Shown: positions 55,283 to 64,000, counted from the first letter of the stretch. The stretch: 64,000 nucleotides of DNA from Agathobacter ruminis (GCF_002735305.1 NZ_PDYG01000003.1:62001-126000), one strand, 5' to 3'. Made by a program: numbers and translations. The notes: a model not told the origin generated them from the sequence alone.

Positions 55283-55311
55283 TTGCAAGTCAAAAAAAGA
55301 TATTGTATAGT
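55283..55311 (+). promoter_or_regulatory. Sigma-A promoter of argG
   Basis: TTGCAA (55283-55288) and TATAGT (55306-55311) are spaced by 17 nt. The leader is about 50 nt with GAAAGGA before the ATG. The argC-argG spacer is AT-rich and could hold ArgR boxes, but I cannot identify one with confidence. Confidence 0.7.
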
Positions 55312-55369
55312 AACTACAGTGTGATGCTTTAAACAAATAAAGATATTAATTTAAGAAAGGAATCTGTAT

Positions 55370-56593
55370 ATGAAGGAAAAGGTTGTTTTGGCATATTCCG
55401 GTGGACTTGACACCACCGCAATCATCCCATGGTTAAAAGAAACTTATAATTACGATGTCATCTGCTGCTGTGTAGACTGCGGCCAGGAAGAAGAACTCGA
55501 TGGTTTGGATGAGCGTGCGAAGTATTCCGGCGCCACCAAATTATATATAGAAGATATCGTAGATGAATTTTGTGATGATTATATTGTTCCATGCGTGCAG
55601 GCGGGTGCAGTATATGAGCACAAATATCTGCTCGGCACTTCCATGGCTCGTCCGGGAATTGCAAAGAAGCTGGTGGAAATTGCCCGCAAAGAAGGTGCTG
55701 TTGCAATCTGCCACGGTGCTACCGGTAAAGGAAACGACCAGATTCGTTTTGAGCTCGGAATCAAGGCACTCGCTCCTGATATCAAAGTTATCGCTCCTTG
55801 GCGTCAGGACAATTGGAATATGGATTCCCGTGAAGCAGAAATTGAATATTGTAAAAAGCATGGTATTGATCTGCCATTCGGAACCGATTCCAGCTACAGC
55901 CGCGATCGTAACCTGTGGCATATTTCTCACGAAGGACTTGAACTCGAGGATCCTTCTCTTGAACCAAACTACGATCATCTCCTCGTATTGTCTGTTTCTC
56001 CGGAGAAAGCACCGGATGAACCTGAATATGTAACCATGACCTTCGAAAAAGGTGTACCGAAGTCAGTCAACGGAAAGGAAATGAAAGTATCCGATATCAT
56101 CCGTGAATTAAACCGTCTCGGCGGCAAGCATGGAATCGGAATCATCGATATCGTAGAAAACCGCGTGGTTGGTATGAAGAGCCGTGGCGTATATGAGACA
56201 CCGGGCGGAACAATTCTGATGGAAGCACATGATCAGTTGGAGGAACTGTGTCTCGATCGCGCTACCATGGAAATGAAAAAAGAAATCGGAAACAAGCTTG
56301 CGCAGGTCGTATACGAAGGCAAATGGTTCACTCCTCTTCGTGAAGCGCTCCAGGCATTCGTGGAATCCACTCAGGAATATGTGACCGGCGAAGTCAAATT
56401 CAAGCTTTACAAAGGAAATATCATCAAGGCCGGAACCACATCACCATATTCATTATACAGTGATTCCCTTGCCTCCTTCACCACCGGTGACCAGTATGAT
56501 CATCATGATGCAGACGGATTCATCACCTTATTCGGGCTCCCATTAAAGGTTCGCGCAATGATGCTTCAGAATACCAAGGATTTGAAAAAATAA
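55370..56593 (+). CDS. argG: Argininosuccinate synthase
   Basis: It condenses citrulline and aspartate with ATP. The 407-residue protein starts with the PP-loop VVLAYSGGLDTTAIIPWL. It shows HGATGKGNDQIRFE (about 116-129), DSSYSRDRNLWHISHEG and the C-terminal dimer region. It stands alone, with its own promoter and terminator; argH is not adjacent. Its orientation opposite argC suggests joint arginine control from the shared spacer. Confidence 0.97.
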   Translation: MKEKVVLAYSGGLDTTAIIPWLKETYNYDVICCCVDCGQEEELDGLDERAKYSGATKLYIEDIVDEFCDDYIVPCVQAGAVYEHKYLLGTSMARPGIAKKLVEIARKEGAVAICHGATGKGNDQIRFELGIKALAPDIKVIAPWRQDNWNMDSREAEIEYCKKHGIDLPFGTDSSYSRDRNLWHISHEGLELEDPSLEPNYDHLLVLSVSPEKAPDEPEYVTMTFEKGVPKSVNGKEMKVSDIIRELNRLGGKHGIGIIDIVENRVVGMKSRGVYETPGGTILMEAHDQLEELCLDRATMEMKKEIGNKLAQVVYEGKWFTPLREALQAFVESTQEYVTGEVKFKLYKGNIIKAGTTSPYSLYSDSLASFTTGDQYDHHDADGFITLFGLPLKVRAMMLQNTKDLKK

Positions 56594-56603
56594 TATTGCA
56601 AAT

Positions 56604-56637
56604 AAAAAGAACGGATGAATCACATCCGTTCTTTTTT
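56604..56637. terminator. Bidirectional terminator between argG and the DUF2225 gene
   Basis: A long stem (AAAAAGAACGGATG at 56604-56617 pairing with 56623-56636) has a 5-nt loop. The A and T runs lie within and beside the stem, giving U-tracts on both strands. It serves argG (+) and the DUF2225-glnS run (-). Confidence 0.88.
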
Positions 56638-56657
56638 ATTTAAATATAAAATCAGAT

Positions 56658-57536
56658 TTATTTACCGGCACGAATTGCATTAACCAATTCATCTTTCAGG
56701 TCGCGTGCCTTATTCTTGACATTGTTTCCTGCTGTCTGGGATACCAGAATGTTGGCAACCAGTCTTGAACTCTCGGTATATTTCTTGAGCTTGAATGCCA
56801 TCTGTGCAAGCAGATATTCCACTGTGGACTGATCCATACCACAGATTGGAGTATTTTCCGTGCTCAGCGCCTTTGTCATTCCATCATAGGCCTGCTCATA
56901 GAATTTGTTCTCTTCCGCACGCGCCGCTGCAATTGCAGCCTCATCCTTGTTCTCTGCAGCTTCGAGTTCTTCGGCTTTTCCTCTCATCAACCAGGAAATC
57001 TTCAGACAGGTATATGCCTTTTCACTGGTCTTTGCATTCTTGACCATTGCATTAAACAATGCGAGCTTATATCGCTCCACAGCCTCATCATAGGTATAGG
57101 TTTCCGGAAGCGCCGGTGCCTCATTGATATATTTCGTCAACTTGGCACAAACGCCTTCCTGCAGTGCTTTTCTCTGAATGCTGGTGAGATTCTCCCCAGG
57201 GAAGAATCTGCTGATTGCAGTATATCCGCAGAATGGGCAGGAGTCCACATCATATTTGGTCGGATCGACATATTCATAGCGTGGACGCAAATCCGGATCA
57301 GCTCCGAGTCTGCGTGCTCTCGCACTCTTGATATTTTTGGTCTTAAAAACCTTTTCACACATCGGGCAGCGAATCGATTTCTCCAATAGGAATTCTGTCT
57401 CCTTCGGAGTATTGTCAACCGGCGCAGCCGTTTCTTCCTGCTTTACCGGTTCTTTCTTTTCTTCCGCAAACAAATTGTCCATACCGGACACATCCAAACC
57501 AAGTTTCTCTAATCCGGATAATAAATTATCACTCAT
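56658..57536 (-). CDS. DUF2225 family protein with zinc-ribbon cysteines
   Basis: A 292-residue protein of unknown function. After an N-terminal acidic and charged linker (1-50) come two cysteine pairs, C57/C60 (CPMC) and C100/C103 (CPFCGY), likely one zinc ribbon split by RARRLGADPDLRPRYEYVDP. The rest (about 125-292) is helical with TPR-like spacing (ERYKLALFNAMVKNAKTSEKAY and similar). No signal peptide. It follows glnS by 26 nt and ends at a terminator. I cannot assign a role. Confidence 0.85.
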   Translation of the reverse strand: MSDNLLSGLEKLGLDVSGMDNLFAEEKKEPVKQEETAAPVDNTPKETEFLLEKSIRCPMCEKVFKTKNIKSARARRLGADPDLRPRYEYVDPTKYDVDSCPFCGYTAISRFFPGENLTSIQRKALQEGVCAKLTKYINEAPALPETYTYDEAVERYKLALFNAMVKNAKTSEKAYTCLKISWLMRGKAEELEAAENKDEAAIAAARAEENKFYEQAYDGMTKALSTENTPICGMDQSTVEYLLAQMAFKLKKYTESSRLVANILVSQTAGNNVKNKARDLKDELVNAIRAGK

Positions 57537-57562
57537 ATTATAACCCAGCCTTTCTATCCTTT

Positions 57563-59245
57563 TTAAGCATTCGGTAATTTAAAAGAGCTCTTCAAAGAGA
57601 CAATGCGATTAAATACCGGTGCATTTTCTTTTGAATCTTTGCAATCCACACAGAAAAAGCCGTTGCGGACAAACTGATAGCTGTCAAATGCTTTTCCTTC
57701 TGTTAAAGCAGGCTCAACAACAGCATCTTCCAATACGGTAAGGGAATTCGGATTAACATTGACACTGCCGTCTTCCGGATTGTAAACACCCTTTTCCTCA
57801 TCGACAAGATTCTCATACAGACGAACAGTTACGCGTTTGCCGTATTCTGCGGATACCCAGTGAATGGTTCCTTTTACTTTGCGACCATCCGGGCTGTTAC
57901 CACCCTTGGAAGCCGGATCGTAAGTACAATGTACAACCGTCACATTGCCGTTTTCGTCCTTTTCAAAGCTTTCGCATTTTACAAAATATGCATTCATCAG
58001 GCGCACTTCATTCCCAGGGAACATGCGGAAATATTTCTTTGGCGGTTCCTCCATGAAATCGTCCTGCTCAATATAAAGTTCTCTTGTAAATGGCACTTTA
58101 CGCTTGCCAAGTTCCGGATTCTCGAGATTGTTGTCCACCTCAACGTATTCCACTTCTCCTTCCGGGAAGTTGTCGATTACGACTTTCAGCGGTCTGGTAA
58201 CTGCCATCATACGAGGCACTTTCATTTTGAGGTCCTCGCGGATGCAATATTCAAGCATTGCATAATCCACAGAACTGTTGGCCTTTGAAACGCCGCAAAG
58301 CTCTACGAATTTCTGGATGGATTCCGGTGTGTAACCGCGGCGACGAAGCGCTGCAATGCTGACCAGACGAGGATCATCCCACCCGTCAACAATTCCGTCT
58401 TCTACCAGCTTTTTGATATATCTCTTTCCGGTTACCACATTGGTCAGATATAATTTTGCAAATTCGATCTGCTTTGGTGCCTCTTCCGGAGTATTCTTGA
58501 ATCCACAGTTGATGACAACCCAATCGTAAAGCGGTCTGTGGTCTTCAAATTCCAGTGTACAAATCGAATGGGTAATTCCCTCAATCGCATCCTCAATCGG
58601 ATGGGCAAAATCATACATCGGATAGATGCACCACTTGTCACCGGTATTATGATGTGTCATATGGGCAACACGATACAGAATCGGATCACGCATATTGATA
58701 TTCGAAGAAGTCATATCAATTCTGGCACGCAATACCTTTGAGCCATCCTCAAACTCACCGTTCTTCATGCCTTCGAACAACTTTAAGTTCTCTTCTACCG
58801 AACGGCTTGCATAAGGGTCTTCCTTGCCAGGCTCGGTTAAAGTACCGCGATATTCACGGATTTCATCCGCGGTCAGATCGGATACATAAGCTTTCTGATC
58901 CTTAATCAATTTGATTGCGCACTCATACATTTTTTCAAAATAATCGGAAGCAAAGAACAAATCTTCACCCCAGTCCGCACCAAGCCACTGTACATCCGCT
59001 TTAATCGAATCAACGAATTCGGTTTTTTCCTTGGTCGGGTTTGTATCATCAAAACGGAAATGGAAGTTTCCACCATATTCTTTTGATAATCCATAATTCA
59101 AAAGAATACTTTTCGCATGTCCAATGTGCAGATAACCGTTTGGTTCCGGAGGGAAACGTGTAATTACCTTTTCACACCGTCCTTCTGCGATATCTTTTTC
59201 GATAATGTTCTCGATAAAATTCTTTGAGACCACTTCGTTTTCCAT
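57563..59245 (-). CDS. glnS: Glutamine--tRNA ligase
   Basis: This class I enzyme charges tRNA-Gln directly, so this organism need not rely only on the GatCAB transamidation route. The 560-residue protein has [16 protein letters not shown] (about 26-41, with HIGH), [16 protein letters not shown] and RRRGYTP. The class I KMSKS loop reads VTGKR where E. coli GlnRS has VMSKR, keeping the Lys. The C-terminal beta-barrel anticodon domain is complete. AAAGGAG precedes the ATG. A consensus promoter sits in the end of the upstream membrane-protein gene. Confidence 0.95.
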   Translation of the reverse strand: MENEVVSKNFIENIIEKDIAEGRCEKVITRFPPEPNGYLHIGHAKSILLNYGLSKEYGGNFHFRFDDTNPTKEKTEFVDSIKADVQWLGADWGEDLFFASDYFEKMYECAIKLIKDQKAYVSDLTADEIREYRGTLTEPGKEDPYASRSVEENLKLFEGMKNGEFEDGSKVLRARIDMTSSNINMRDPILYRVAHMTHHNTGDKWCIYPMYDFAHPIEDAIEGITHSICTLEFEDHRPLYDWVVINCGFKNTPEEAPKQIEFAKLYLTNVVTGKRYIKKLVEDGIVDGWDDPRLVSIAALRRRGYTPESIQKFVELCGVSKANSSVDYAMLEYCIREDLKMKVPRMMAVTRPLKVVIDNFPEGEVEYVEVDNNLENPELGKRKVPFTRELYIEQDDFMEEPPKKYFRMFPGNEVRLMNAYFVKCESFEKDENGNVTVVHCTYDPASKGGNSPDGRKVKGTIHWVSAEYGKRVTVRLYENLVDEEKGVYNPEDGSVNVNPNSLTVLEDAVVEPALTEGKAFDSYQFVRNGFFCVDCKDSKENAPVFNRIVSLKSSFKLPNA

Positions 59246-59294
59246 AAAAAAATTCTCCTTTTCCCTGCGACTTCTATCGCATAACTATTATAAA

Positions 59295-59323
59295 ATTATA
59301 ATTTCAATCATGATTGATGTCAA
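59295..59323 (-). promoter_or_regulatory. Consensus sigma-A promoter of glnS with palindromic spacer
   Basis: TTGACA (59318-59323) and TATAAT (59295-59300) match consensus exactly with 17-nt spacing on minus. Fourteen of the 17 spacer bases form a perfect palindrome, TCAATCATGATTGA (59304-59317). The -35 overlaps the stop codon of the rhomboid-like gene. Confidence 0.85.
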
Positions 59324-60237
59324 TGATGGACATGCGTAAACAGATGCTCATTGCAATATTCATAACCGCCCGGGCATTTCGAGCAATAACGGAATTCCAA
59401 TTCCGGATTTGTGATATCCGTGCGTCCGCAGACAGCACACTTATGGCGCGCAATATTGCTTCCCGGTCTCGGCTCTGCCGCACGGAACTGCTGTTGGAAT
59501 TCGCGCTGACGTTTCTTGTGCTTGCGTGACACATGATTCTTGGAAGCCAGATAAAAGACCAGCAGATTCAACAGTGCAAAAAATACACTGGCTGTCGCCG
59601 AAAAGGCACCCATCACCAATACGCTGGTCGGAAGCAACGACGATTGCAGAATAATATAAAAAATTCTGCCAACCTCATAAACCAATTCAGCAATCAAAAG
59701 CCAAAACATCCACTTCATACGCATCGGCAAAATAAACCACAGACGCACTTCCGCATCCGGATACATCAAAGCCATCTGCATCAAAATGGTGAGAATCAAA
59801 TAATAAGTCGTCAATGCCGGAGAAAAACCAAATCCGACCATTCCCATCAAAGAAGGGTTCAATCCGTTTGCCGCAAGTACCAATCCGGATACGAAATAAA
59901 AAACGACCCCCAGAATATCGCTCAAAACAATCCCGCCAATCACAAAGACCGAGATGCGGAATGTACCAAGCATCATTTCAAGGCTTCGTCCCCAGCTGGC
60001 AGCGCACAGCAAAAAAATAACCATCGTAAATGCAGATCCATTTGACGGAATTAAAATCCATGAAAACAGTCTCCAGATTTCTCCGTGTAATATATGATAA
60101 ACATCAAATTCACAATAATACAATACAGGCGATCCCTGCAGGAAATAGCCAATGGCATTGGCAAGCACCAGATACAATGTAATATTACGAATTCCAAAAC
60201 GCGGATATTTCCGCTCTAATTTATCCAACCAGTTCAT
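59320..60237 (-). CDS. Rhomboid-like membrane protein with C-terminal zinc-type tail
   Basis: A 305-residue protein with about six hydrophobic segments between residues 15 and 235, laid out like a rhomboid (early HGEIWRLFSWILIP block). The catalytic GxSG serine is replaced: the matching segment reads NPSLMGMVG, and no catalytic His is obvious. It is therefore probably a non-proteolytic rhomboid relative. A basic linker follows (KHKKRQREFQQQFRAAEPR). The Cys/His-rich tail (CAVCGRTD, YCSKC, YCNEH, HVHH; about 266-305) is likely to bind zinc. It has its own promoter and precedes glnS. Function unknown. Confidence 0.8.
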   Translation of the reverse strand: MNWLDKLERKYPRFGIRNITLYLVLANAIGYFLQGSPVLYYCEFDVYHILHGEIWRLFSWILIPSNGSAFTMVIFLLCAASWGRSLEMMLGTFRISVFVIGGIVLSDILGVVFYFVSGLVLAANGLNPSLMGMVGFGFSPALTTYYLILTILMQMALMYPDAEVRLWFILPMRMKWMFWLLIAELVYEVGRIFYIILQSSLLPTSVLVMGAFSATASVFFALLNLLVFYLASKNHVSRKHKKRQREFQQQFRAAEPRPGSNIARHKCAVCGRTDITNPELEFRYCSKCPGGYEYCNEHLFTHVHH

Positions 60238-60278
60238 GGGATATCTTTCCTCTCTTTTTCAGATATGATTCTATGAAA

Positions 60279-60307
60279 ACTATATTGATTTTGTGAAAAA
60301 ATGTCAA
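60279..60307 (-). promoter_or_regulatory. Sigma-A promoter of the rhomboid-like gene
   Basis: TTGACA (60302-60307) and TATAGT (60279-60284) are spaced by 17 nt on minus. The dyad ACGAGC-AA-GCTCGT (60307-60320) abuts the -35 and lies between the two divergent promoters, so it may be an operator. Confidence 0.75.
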
Positions 60308-60348
60308 CGAGCAAGCTCGTAATTTAGGAATTCTTTATATTTGAATCA

Positions 60349-60377
60349 TTGTTTTTTCCTATTTTAAGCTTTATAAT
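60349..60377 (+). promoter_or_regulatory. Probable promoter of the dehydratase-activator gene
   Basis: TTGTTT (60349-60354) and TATAAT (60372-60377) are spaced by 17 nt. The leader is about 35 nt and ends with AAGGAGG eight nt before the ATG. Confidence 0.65.
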
Positions 60378-60418
60378 AATGTAAGTTGCGCATTTACACG
60401 CACAAGGAGGTTAGGAAC

Positions 60419-63400
60419 ATGAATTTGGAAAATTTGTTTAAGCTTGGAATTGACATCGGCTCGACAACTGTAAAGGTTGCTCTGCTGGATGCAAACGACA
60501 AACTTTTATTTTCCGATTATAAAAGACATTATGCCAATATCCAGGAGACATTGTCTTCTCTTCTCGAGGATGCCATGTCAAAAGCCGGCGATTGCAATGT
60601 ATCCGCAATGATTACCGGTTCAGGCGGACTGACACTCGCAAAGCATCTGGAAGTCCCATTTGTCCAGGAGGTCATTGCAGTATCAACAGCACTGCAGCAT
60701 TACGCCCCTCAGACAGATGTTGCAATCGAGCTCGGTGGAGAAGATGCCAAAATCATCTATTTTGAGAATGGCAATGTGGAACAGCGTATGAACGGAATCT
60801 GTGCCGGCGGTACAGGTTCATTTATCGACCAGATGGCTGCGCTGATTCAGACAGATGCTCCGGGATTAAATGAATATGCCAAGGAATATCAGGCAATCTA
60901 TCCGATTGCAGCCCGTTGTGGTGTATTTGCAAAGACGGATATTCAGCCGCTCATCAATGAAGGTGCGACACGTGAAGACCTTTCTGCTTCCATTTTCCAG
61001 GCGGTGGTGAACCAGACTATTTCCGGCCTTGCATGTGGAAAGCCGATTCGCGGTCATGTGGCATTCCTCGGTGGACCGCTGCACTTCCTTTCTGAGCTGA
61101 AAGCTGCATTTATCCGCACTCTGAATCTGGATCAGGAACATGCCATTACCCCTGAGAATTCGCATCTGTTTGCGGCAATCGGATCTGCTTTGAATTATAA
61201 GGAAGAATCCGCCACAACACTTGCATCTCTTGTTGACCGTCTGAGTCACGGCATCAAAATGGAATTCGAAGTGGCGCGAATGGAACCGCTCTTTGCCACC
61301 CAGGAAGAATATGATGAATTTACCGAACGTCATGGCAATCATCATGTAGAAACTGCAGAGCTTGCAGATTATGAAGGCAATTGCTATCTCGGAATCGATG
61401 CCGGTTCTACGACCACAAAGATTGCTTTGGTTTCTGAAGAAGGAAAATTATTATACTCCTTCTATTCCAACAACAACGGAAGTCCGCTTGCCACAGCAAT
61501 TCGTTCGATTCAGGAGATTTATTCTCTGCTTCCTGAGAATGCAAAAATTGTACACTCCTGCTCCACCGGATATGGTGAAGCATTATTAAAGGCCGCCTTA
61601 ATGCTCGATGAGGGTGAGGTAGAAACGGTTGCACATTATTATGCCGCTGCCTTCTTCGATCCGAAGGTAGACTGTATCCTCGACATCGGCGGTCAGGATA
61701 TGAAATGTATCAAGATTAAGAACCAGACCGTTGACTCCGTTCAGTTGAACGAGGCATGTTCTTCCGGTTGCGGTTCCTTCATCGAAACATTTGCGAAGTC
61801 CTTAAATTACAGTGTTCAGGATTTTGCAAAAGAAGCTTTGTTTGCACAACATCCGATTGACCTTGGTACCCGCTGTACCGTATTTATGAATTCCAAAGTA
61901 AAGCAGGCACAAAAAGAAGGCGCAAGCGTTGCGGATATTTCATCCGGTCTTGCATATTCCGTTATCAAAAACGCTTTATTTAAGGTAATCAAGCTCTCCG
62001 ATGCAAAAGAACTCGGCGAGAATATCGTAGTACAGGGTGGAACCTTCTACAACGATGCGGTATTGCGCAGTTTTGAAAAAATTGCGGGCGTACACGCAAC
62101 CCGTCCGGATATCGCCGGAATCATGGGTGCGTTTGGCGCTGCTCTCATCGCCAAAGAGCGCTATGCGGAAAATCCGCAGACTACGATGCTCTCCATTGAG
62201 CAGATCAATGCTTTGACCTATACCACCAAACTTGCACGTTGTCAGGGATGTACCAACCACTGTCTCCTGACCATCAACCGTTTCTCAGATAATCGTCAGT
62301 ATATTACCGGAAACCGTTGTGAACGCGGTCTTGGGAAAGAAAAGAACAAAGAAAAGATTCCAAATTTATATGAATATAAAAACAAGCGTATCTTTGACTA
62401 TGAACCGCTTCCGATTGAGAAGGCAGTGCGCGGAACCGTTGGTATCCCGCGTGTACTGAATATGTACGAGAACTATCCGTTCTGGGCTGTTTTCTTTAAG
62501 AAGCTCGGATTCCATGTGGAGCTCTCTCCGCAGTCAACGCGTAAGGTTTATGAAATGGGTATCGAATCCATTCCAAGTGAATCGGAATGTTATCCGGCCA
62601 AGTTGGCACACGGACATATCTCATGGCTGATTCAGCATGATGTCGATTTTATCTTCTATCCTGCGATTCCGTATGAGCGAAATGAATTTCCGGATGCCGG
62701 CAACCATTTCAACTGTCCGATTGTCACCTCTTATTCTGAAAACATCAAGAATAATGTGGATGAAATCACAAGCGGACAGATGCGTTTTCTGAATCCGTTC
62801 CTCGCATTTACCGACGAGGAAGTATTGTCCAAGGAACTTGTAAGCTGCTTTACCAGGGAATTTGACATTCCTGAATCAGAAATCCGCGATGCGGTTTCCG
62901 AAGGATGGAAAGAACTGGCCATGGTACGCCGCGAAATCATGCAAAAAGGCGAAGAAGTCTTACAATATATGAAAGAAACCGGCCGTCACGGAATTGTCCT
63001 TGCAGGCCGTCCATACCATGTTGATCCGGAAATCAACCATGGTATTCCGGATATGATCAATTCCTATGGCATGTGTGTTCTGACGGAAGATTCCATTTCC
63101 CATCTCGGCAACCTCGAACGCCCTCTGATGGTAATGGACCAGTGGATGTATCATACCCGTCTCTATTCCGCAGCCAACTATGTCAAGACCCGCGATGACC
63201 TGGATTTGATTCAACTCAATTCATTCGGTTGCGGTGTTGATGCCGTTACCGTAGACGCGGTATCCGATATTTTGACCAAATCAGGAAAGATTTATACCTG
63301 CCTGAAGATTGATGAAGTAAACAACCTCGGAGCAGCACGTATTCGTATCCGCTCCCTGATTGCAGCACTTCGCGTAAAGCAAAAGAAAAATGAAACCCGC

Positions 63401-64000
63401 ACTCTGACCAGTTCAAAGTATGAACGTGTTGTCTTCACAGAAGAAATGCGCCAGAATTATACGATTATCTGTCCTCAGATGTCGCCGATTCACTTTGATA
63501 TGCTGGTTCCGGCCTTCCGTGCTGCAGGATACAATCTTGTCATTCCGGATGTCCCGGCCAAAGAATGCGTGGATATCGGATTGAAATATGTCAATAATGA
63601 TGCCTGCTATCCATCCCTGATTGTAGTCGGCCAATTGATGAGTGCTGTCCTCTCCGGCGAGTATGATATGAGCAAGACTGCTCTTTTGATTTCACAGACC
63701 GGTGGTGGATGCCGTGCAACCAATTACATCAATTTCATCCGTCGTGCCCTGATCAAAGCCGGCTATCCGGATGTGCCTGTCATCTCCATCAACATGGTTG
63801 GTCTGGAAAAGAATCCGGGCTTTAAGCTGACACCAAGTCTGATTCAGCATGGTCTGTATGCATTGGAATTCGGTGATATTTTCCTGCGCTGTCTCCTTCG
63901 TATGCGTCCATACGAATTGGTCAAAGGATCAGCAGATGCATTACACGAAAAATGGAAAGCAAGATGTATTGATTTTGTCGGCAATACCAAAATGCTCTCT
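60419..64000 (+). CDS. Giant 2-hydroxyacyl-CoA dehydratase activator-related protein (3' end cut off)
   Basis: The frame opens at ATG 60419 (AAGGAGG eight nt upstream) and stays open to the window end, giving 1194 codons with no stop. Two ASKHA ATPase domains of the BadF/BcrA/HgdC type lie in tandem. The first has GIDIGSTT (10-17), CAGGTGSF with C128, and RCGVFA with C167. The second has GIDAGSTT (325-332), CSSGCGSF with C447 and C451, and RCTVF with C486. In HgdC the matching cysteines bridge a [4Fe-4S] cluster. A CxxCxxxC element follows near 608, then a DUF2229-like and dehydratase-subunit-like region (about 660-1194). ATP-driven electron transfer is likely; the substrate is unknown. Confidence 0.9.
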   Translation, partial: MNLENLFKLGIDIGSTTVKVALLDANDKLLFSDYKRHYANIQETLSSLLEDAMSKAGDCNVSAMITGSGGLTLAKHLEVPFVQEVIAVSTALQHYAPQTDVAIELGGEDAKIIYFENGNVEQRMNGICAGGTGSFIDQMAALIQTDAPGLNEYAKEYQAIYPIAARCGVFAKTDIQPLINEGATREDLSASIFQAVVNQTISGLACGKPIRGHVAFLGGPLHFLSELKAAFIRTLNLDQEHAITPENSHLFAAIGSALNYKEESATTLASLVDRLSHGIKMEFEVARMEPLFATQEEYDEFTERHGNHHVETAELADYEGNCYLGIDAGSTTTKIALVSEEGKLLYSFYSNNNGSPLATAIRSIQEIYSLLPENAKIVHSCSTGYGEALLKAALMLDEGEVETVAHYYAAAFFDPKVDCILDIGGQDMKCIKIKNQTVDSVQLNEACSSGCGSFIETFAKSLNYSVQDFAKEALFAQHPIDLGTRCTVFMNSKVKQAQKEGASVADISSGLAYSVIKNALFKVIKLSDAKELGENIVVQGGTFYNDAVLRSFEKIAGVHATRPDIAGIMGAFGAALIAKERYAENPQTTMLSIEQINALTYTTKLARCQGCTNHCLLTINRFSDNRQYITGNRCERGLGKEKNKEKIPNLYEYKNKRIFDYEPLPIEKAVRGTVGIPRVLNMYENYPFWAVFFKKLGFHVELSPQSTRKVYEMGIESIPSESECYPAKLAHGHISWLIQHDVDFIFYPAIPYERNEFPDAGNHFNCPIVTSYSENIKNNVDEITSGQMRFLNPFLAFTDEEVLSKELVSCFTREFDIPESEIRDAVSEGWKELAMVRREIMQKGEEVLQYMKETGRHGIVLAGRPYHVDPEINHGIPDMINSYGMCVLTEDSISHLGNLERPLMVMDQWMYHTRLYSAANYVKTRDDLDLIQLNSFGCGVDAVTVDAVSDILTKSGKIYTCLKIDEVNNLGAARIRIRSLIAALRVKQKKNETRTLTSSKYERVVFTEEMRQNYTIICPQMSPIHFDMLVPAFRAAGYNLVIPDVPAKECVDIGLKYVNNDACYPSLIVVGQLMSAVLSGEYDMSKTALLISQTGGGCRATNYINFIRRALIKAGYPDVPVISINMVGLEKNPGFKLTPSLIQHGLYALEFGDIFLRCLLRMRPYELVKGSADALHEKWKARCIDFVGNTKMLS

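Noticed and set aside
55141-55369. ARG boxes for ArgR in the argC-argG spacer
   Set aside because: Several AT-rich stretches with partial TGAAT-like halves occur, but none forms a convincing 18-bp box by eye, so none is called.
59246-59319. Possible T-box leader before glnS
   Set aside because: The spacer is about 70 nt and holds a complete promoter; there is no room for a T-box and none of its conserved segments are present.
1-64000. CRISPR arrays, tRNA or rRNA genes, prophage or insertion sequences
   Set aside because: No regularly spaced repeats, tRNA cloverleaf segments, integrase or transposase genes, or long duplicated ends were seen; the only tandem repeat is inside grpE.

Overview
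The window is a gene-dense stretch of core chromosome from a low-to-moderate GC Gram-positive bacterium. The gene set and order point to a member of the Lachnospiraceae (class Clostridia). This is inferred from a monomeric-type GlyRS next to recO and era, the IreB-RuvX-DUF1292-TrmR-TrhP block, HrcA with a CIRCE site, RNase J, AGGAGG-type ribosome binding sites, many lipoproteins, and a very large 2-hydroxyacyl-CoA dehydratase activator. About 58 protein genes are visible. Most lie on the minus strand; only aroC, an HPr-like gene, holA, argG and the right-edge activator gene are on plus. I see no rRNA, tRNA, CRISPR array, prophage or insertion sequence.

Left part (1-31.4 kb). The minus-strand run M16C peptidase - era - recO - lipoprotein - glyS ends in a strong terminator. 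Next come a cold-shock gene, mscS and a DUF1015 gene, then an amino-acid operon leuB-ilvD-ilvB-serC-serA with a terminator. Then come tgt-yajC and the divergent aroC. A long tRNA/RNA maintenance block follows: mtaB, ireB, ruvX, DUF1292, rnjA, a short MltG-like protein, trmR and trhP. A divergent HPr-like gene precedes iscS-thiI (4-thiouridine), rsmE, prmA and a PflA-like radical SAM gene.

Middle (31.4-45.4 kb). The heat-shock operon hrcA-grpE-dnaK-dnaJ has a clear promoter and CIRCE operator, and an extra coiled-coil J-domain gene lies downstream. Upstream is a nucleoside salvage operon udp-cdd-deoC-deoB that runs into lepA, a PlsC-like acyltransferase and hemW. holA is divergent from it and converges on rpsT.

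Right part (45.4-64 kb). A competence and envelope-signalling operon reads comEA - response regulator - histidine kinase - GerMN lipoprotein - comEC. Arginine synthesis follows as argC - GNAT - argB - argD, with divergent argG. Then come a DUF2225 protein, glnS and a rhomboid-like membrane protein. The start of a giant protein with two BadF/BcrA-type ATPase domains is cut by the window end.

Points most worth a second look are the two-ATPase-domain activator, a GNAT acetyltransferase sitting between argC and argB where argJ often lies, and a DUF1015 protein with a DGHHR motif beside serC-serA. Others are an HPr paralogue lacking the phosphorylatable histidine, a catalytic-domain-less MltG relic, a hairpin that masks the comEA ribosome binding site, and a perfect palindrome inside the consensus glnS promoter.
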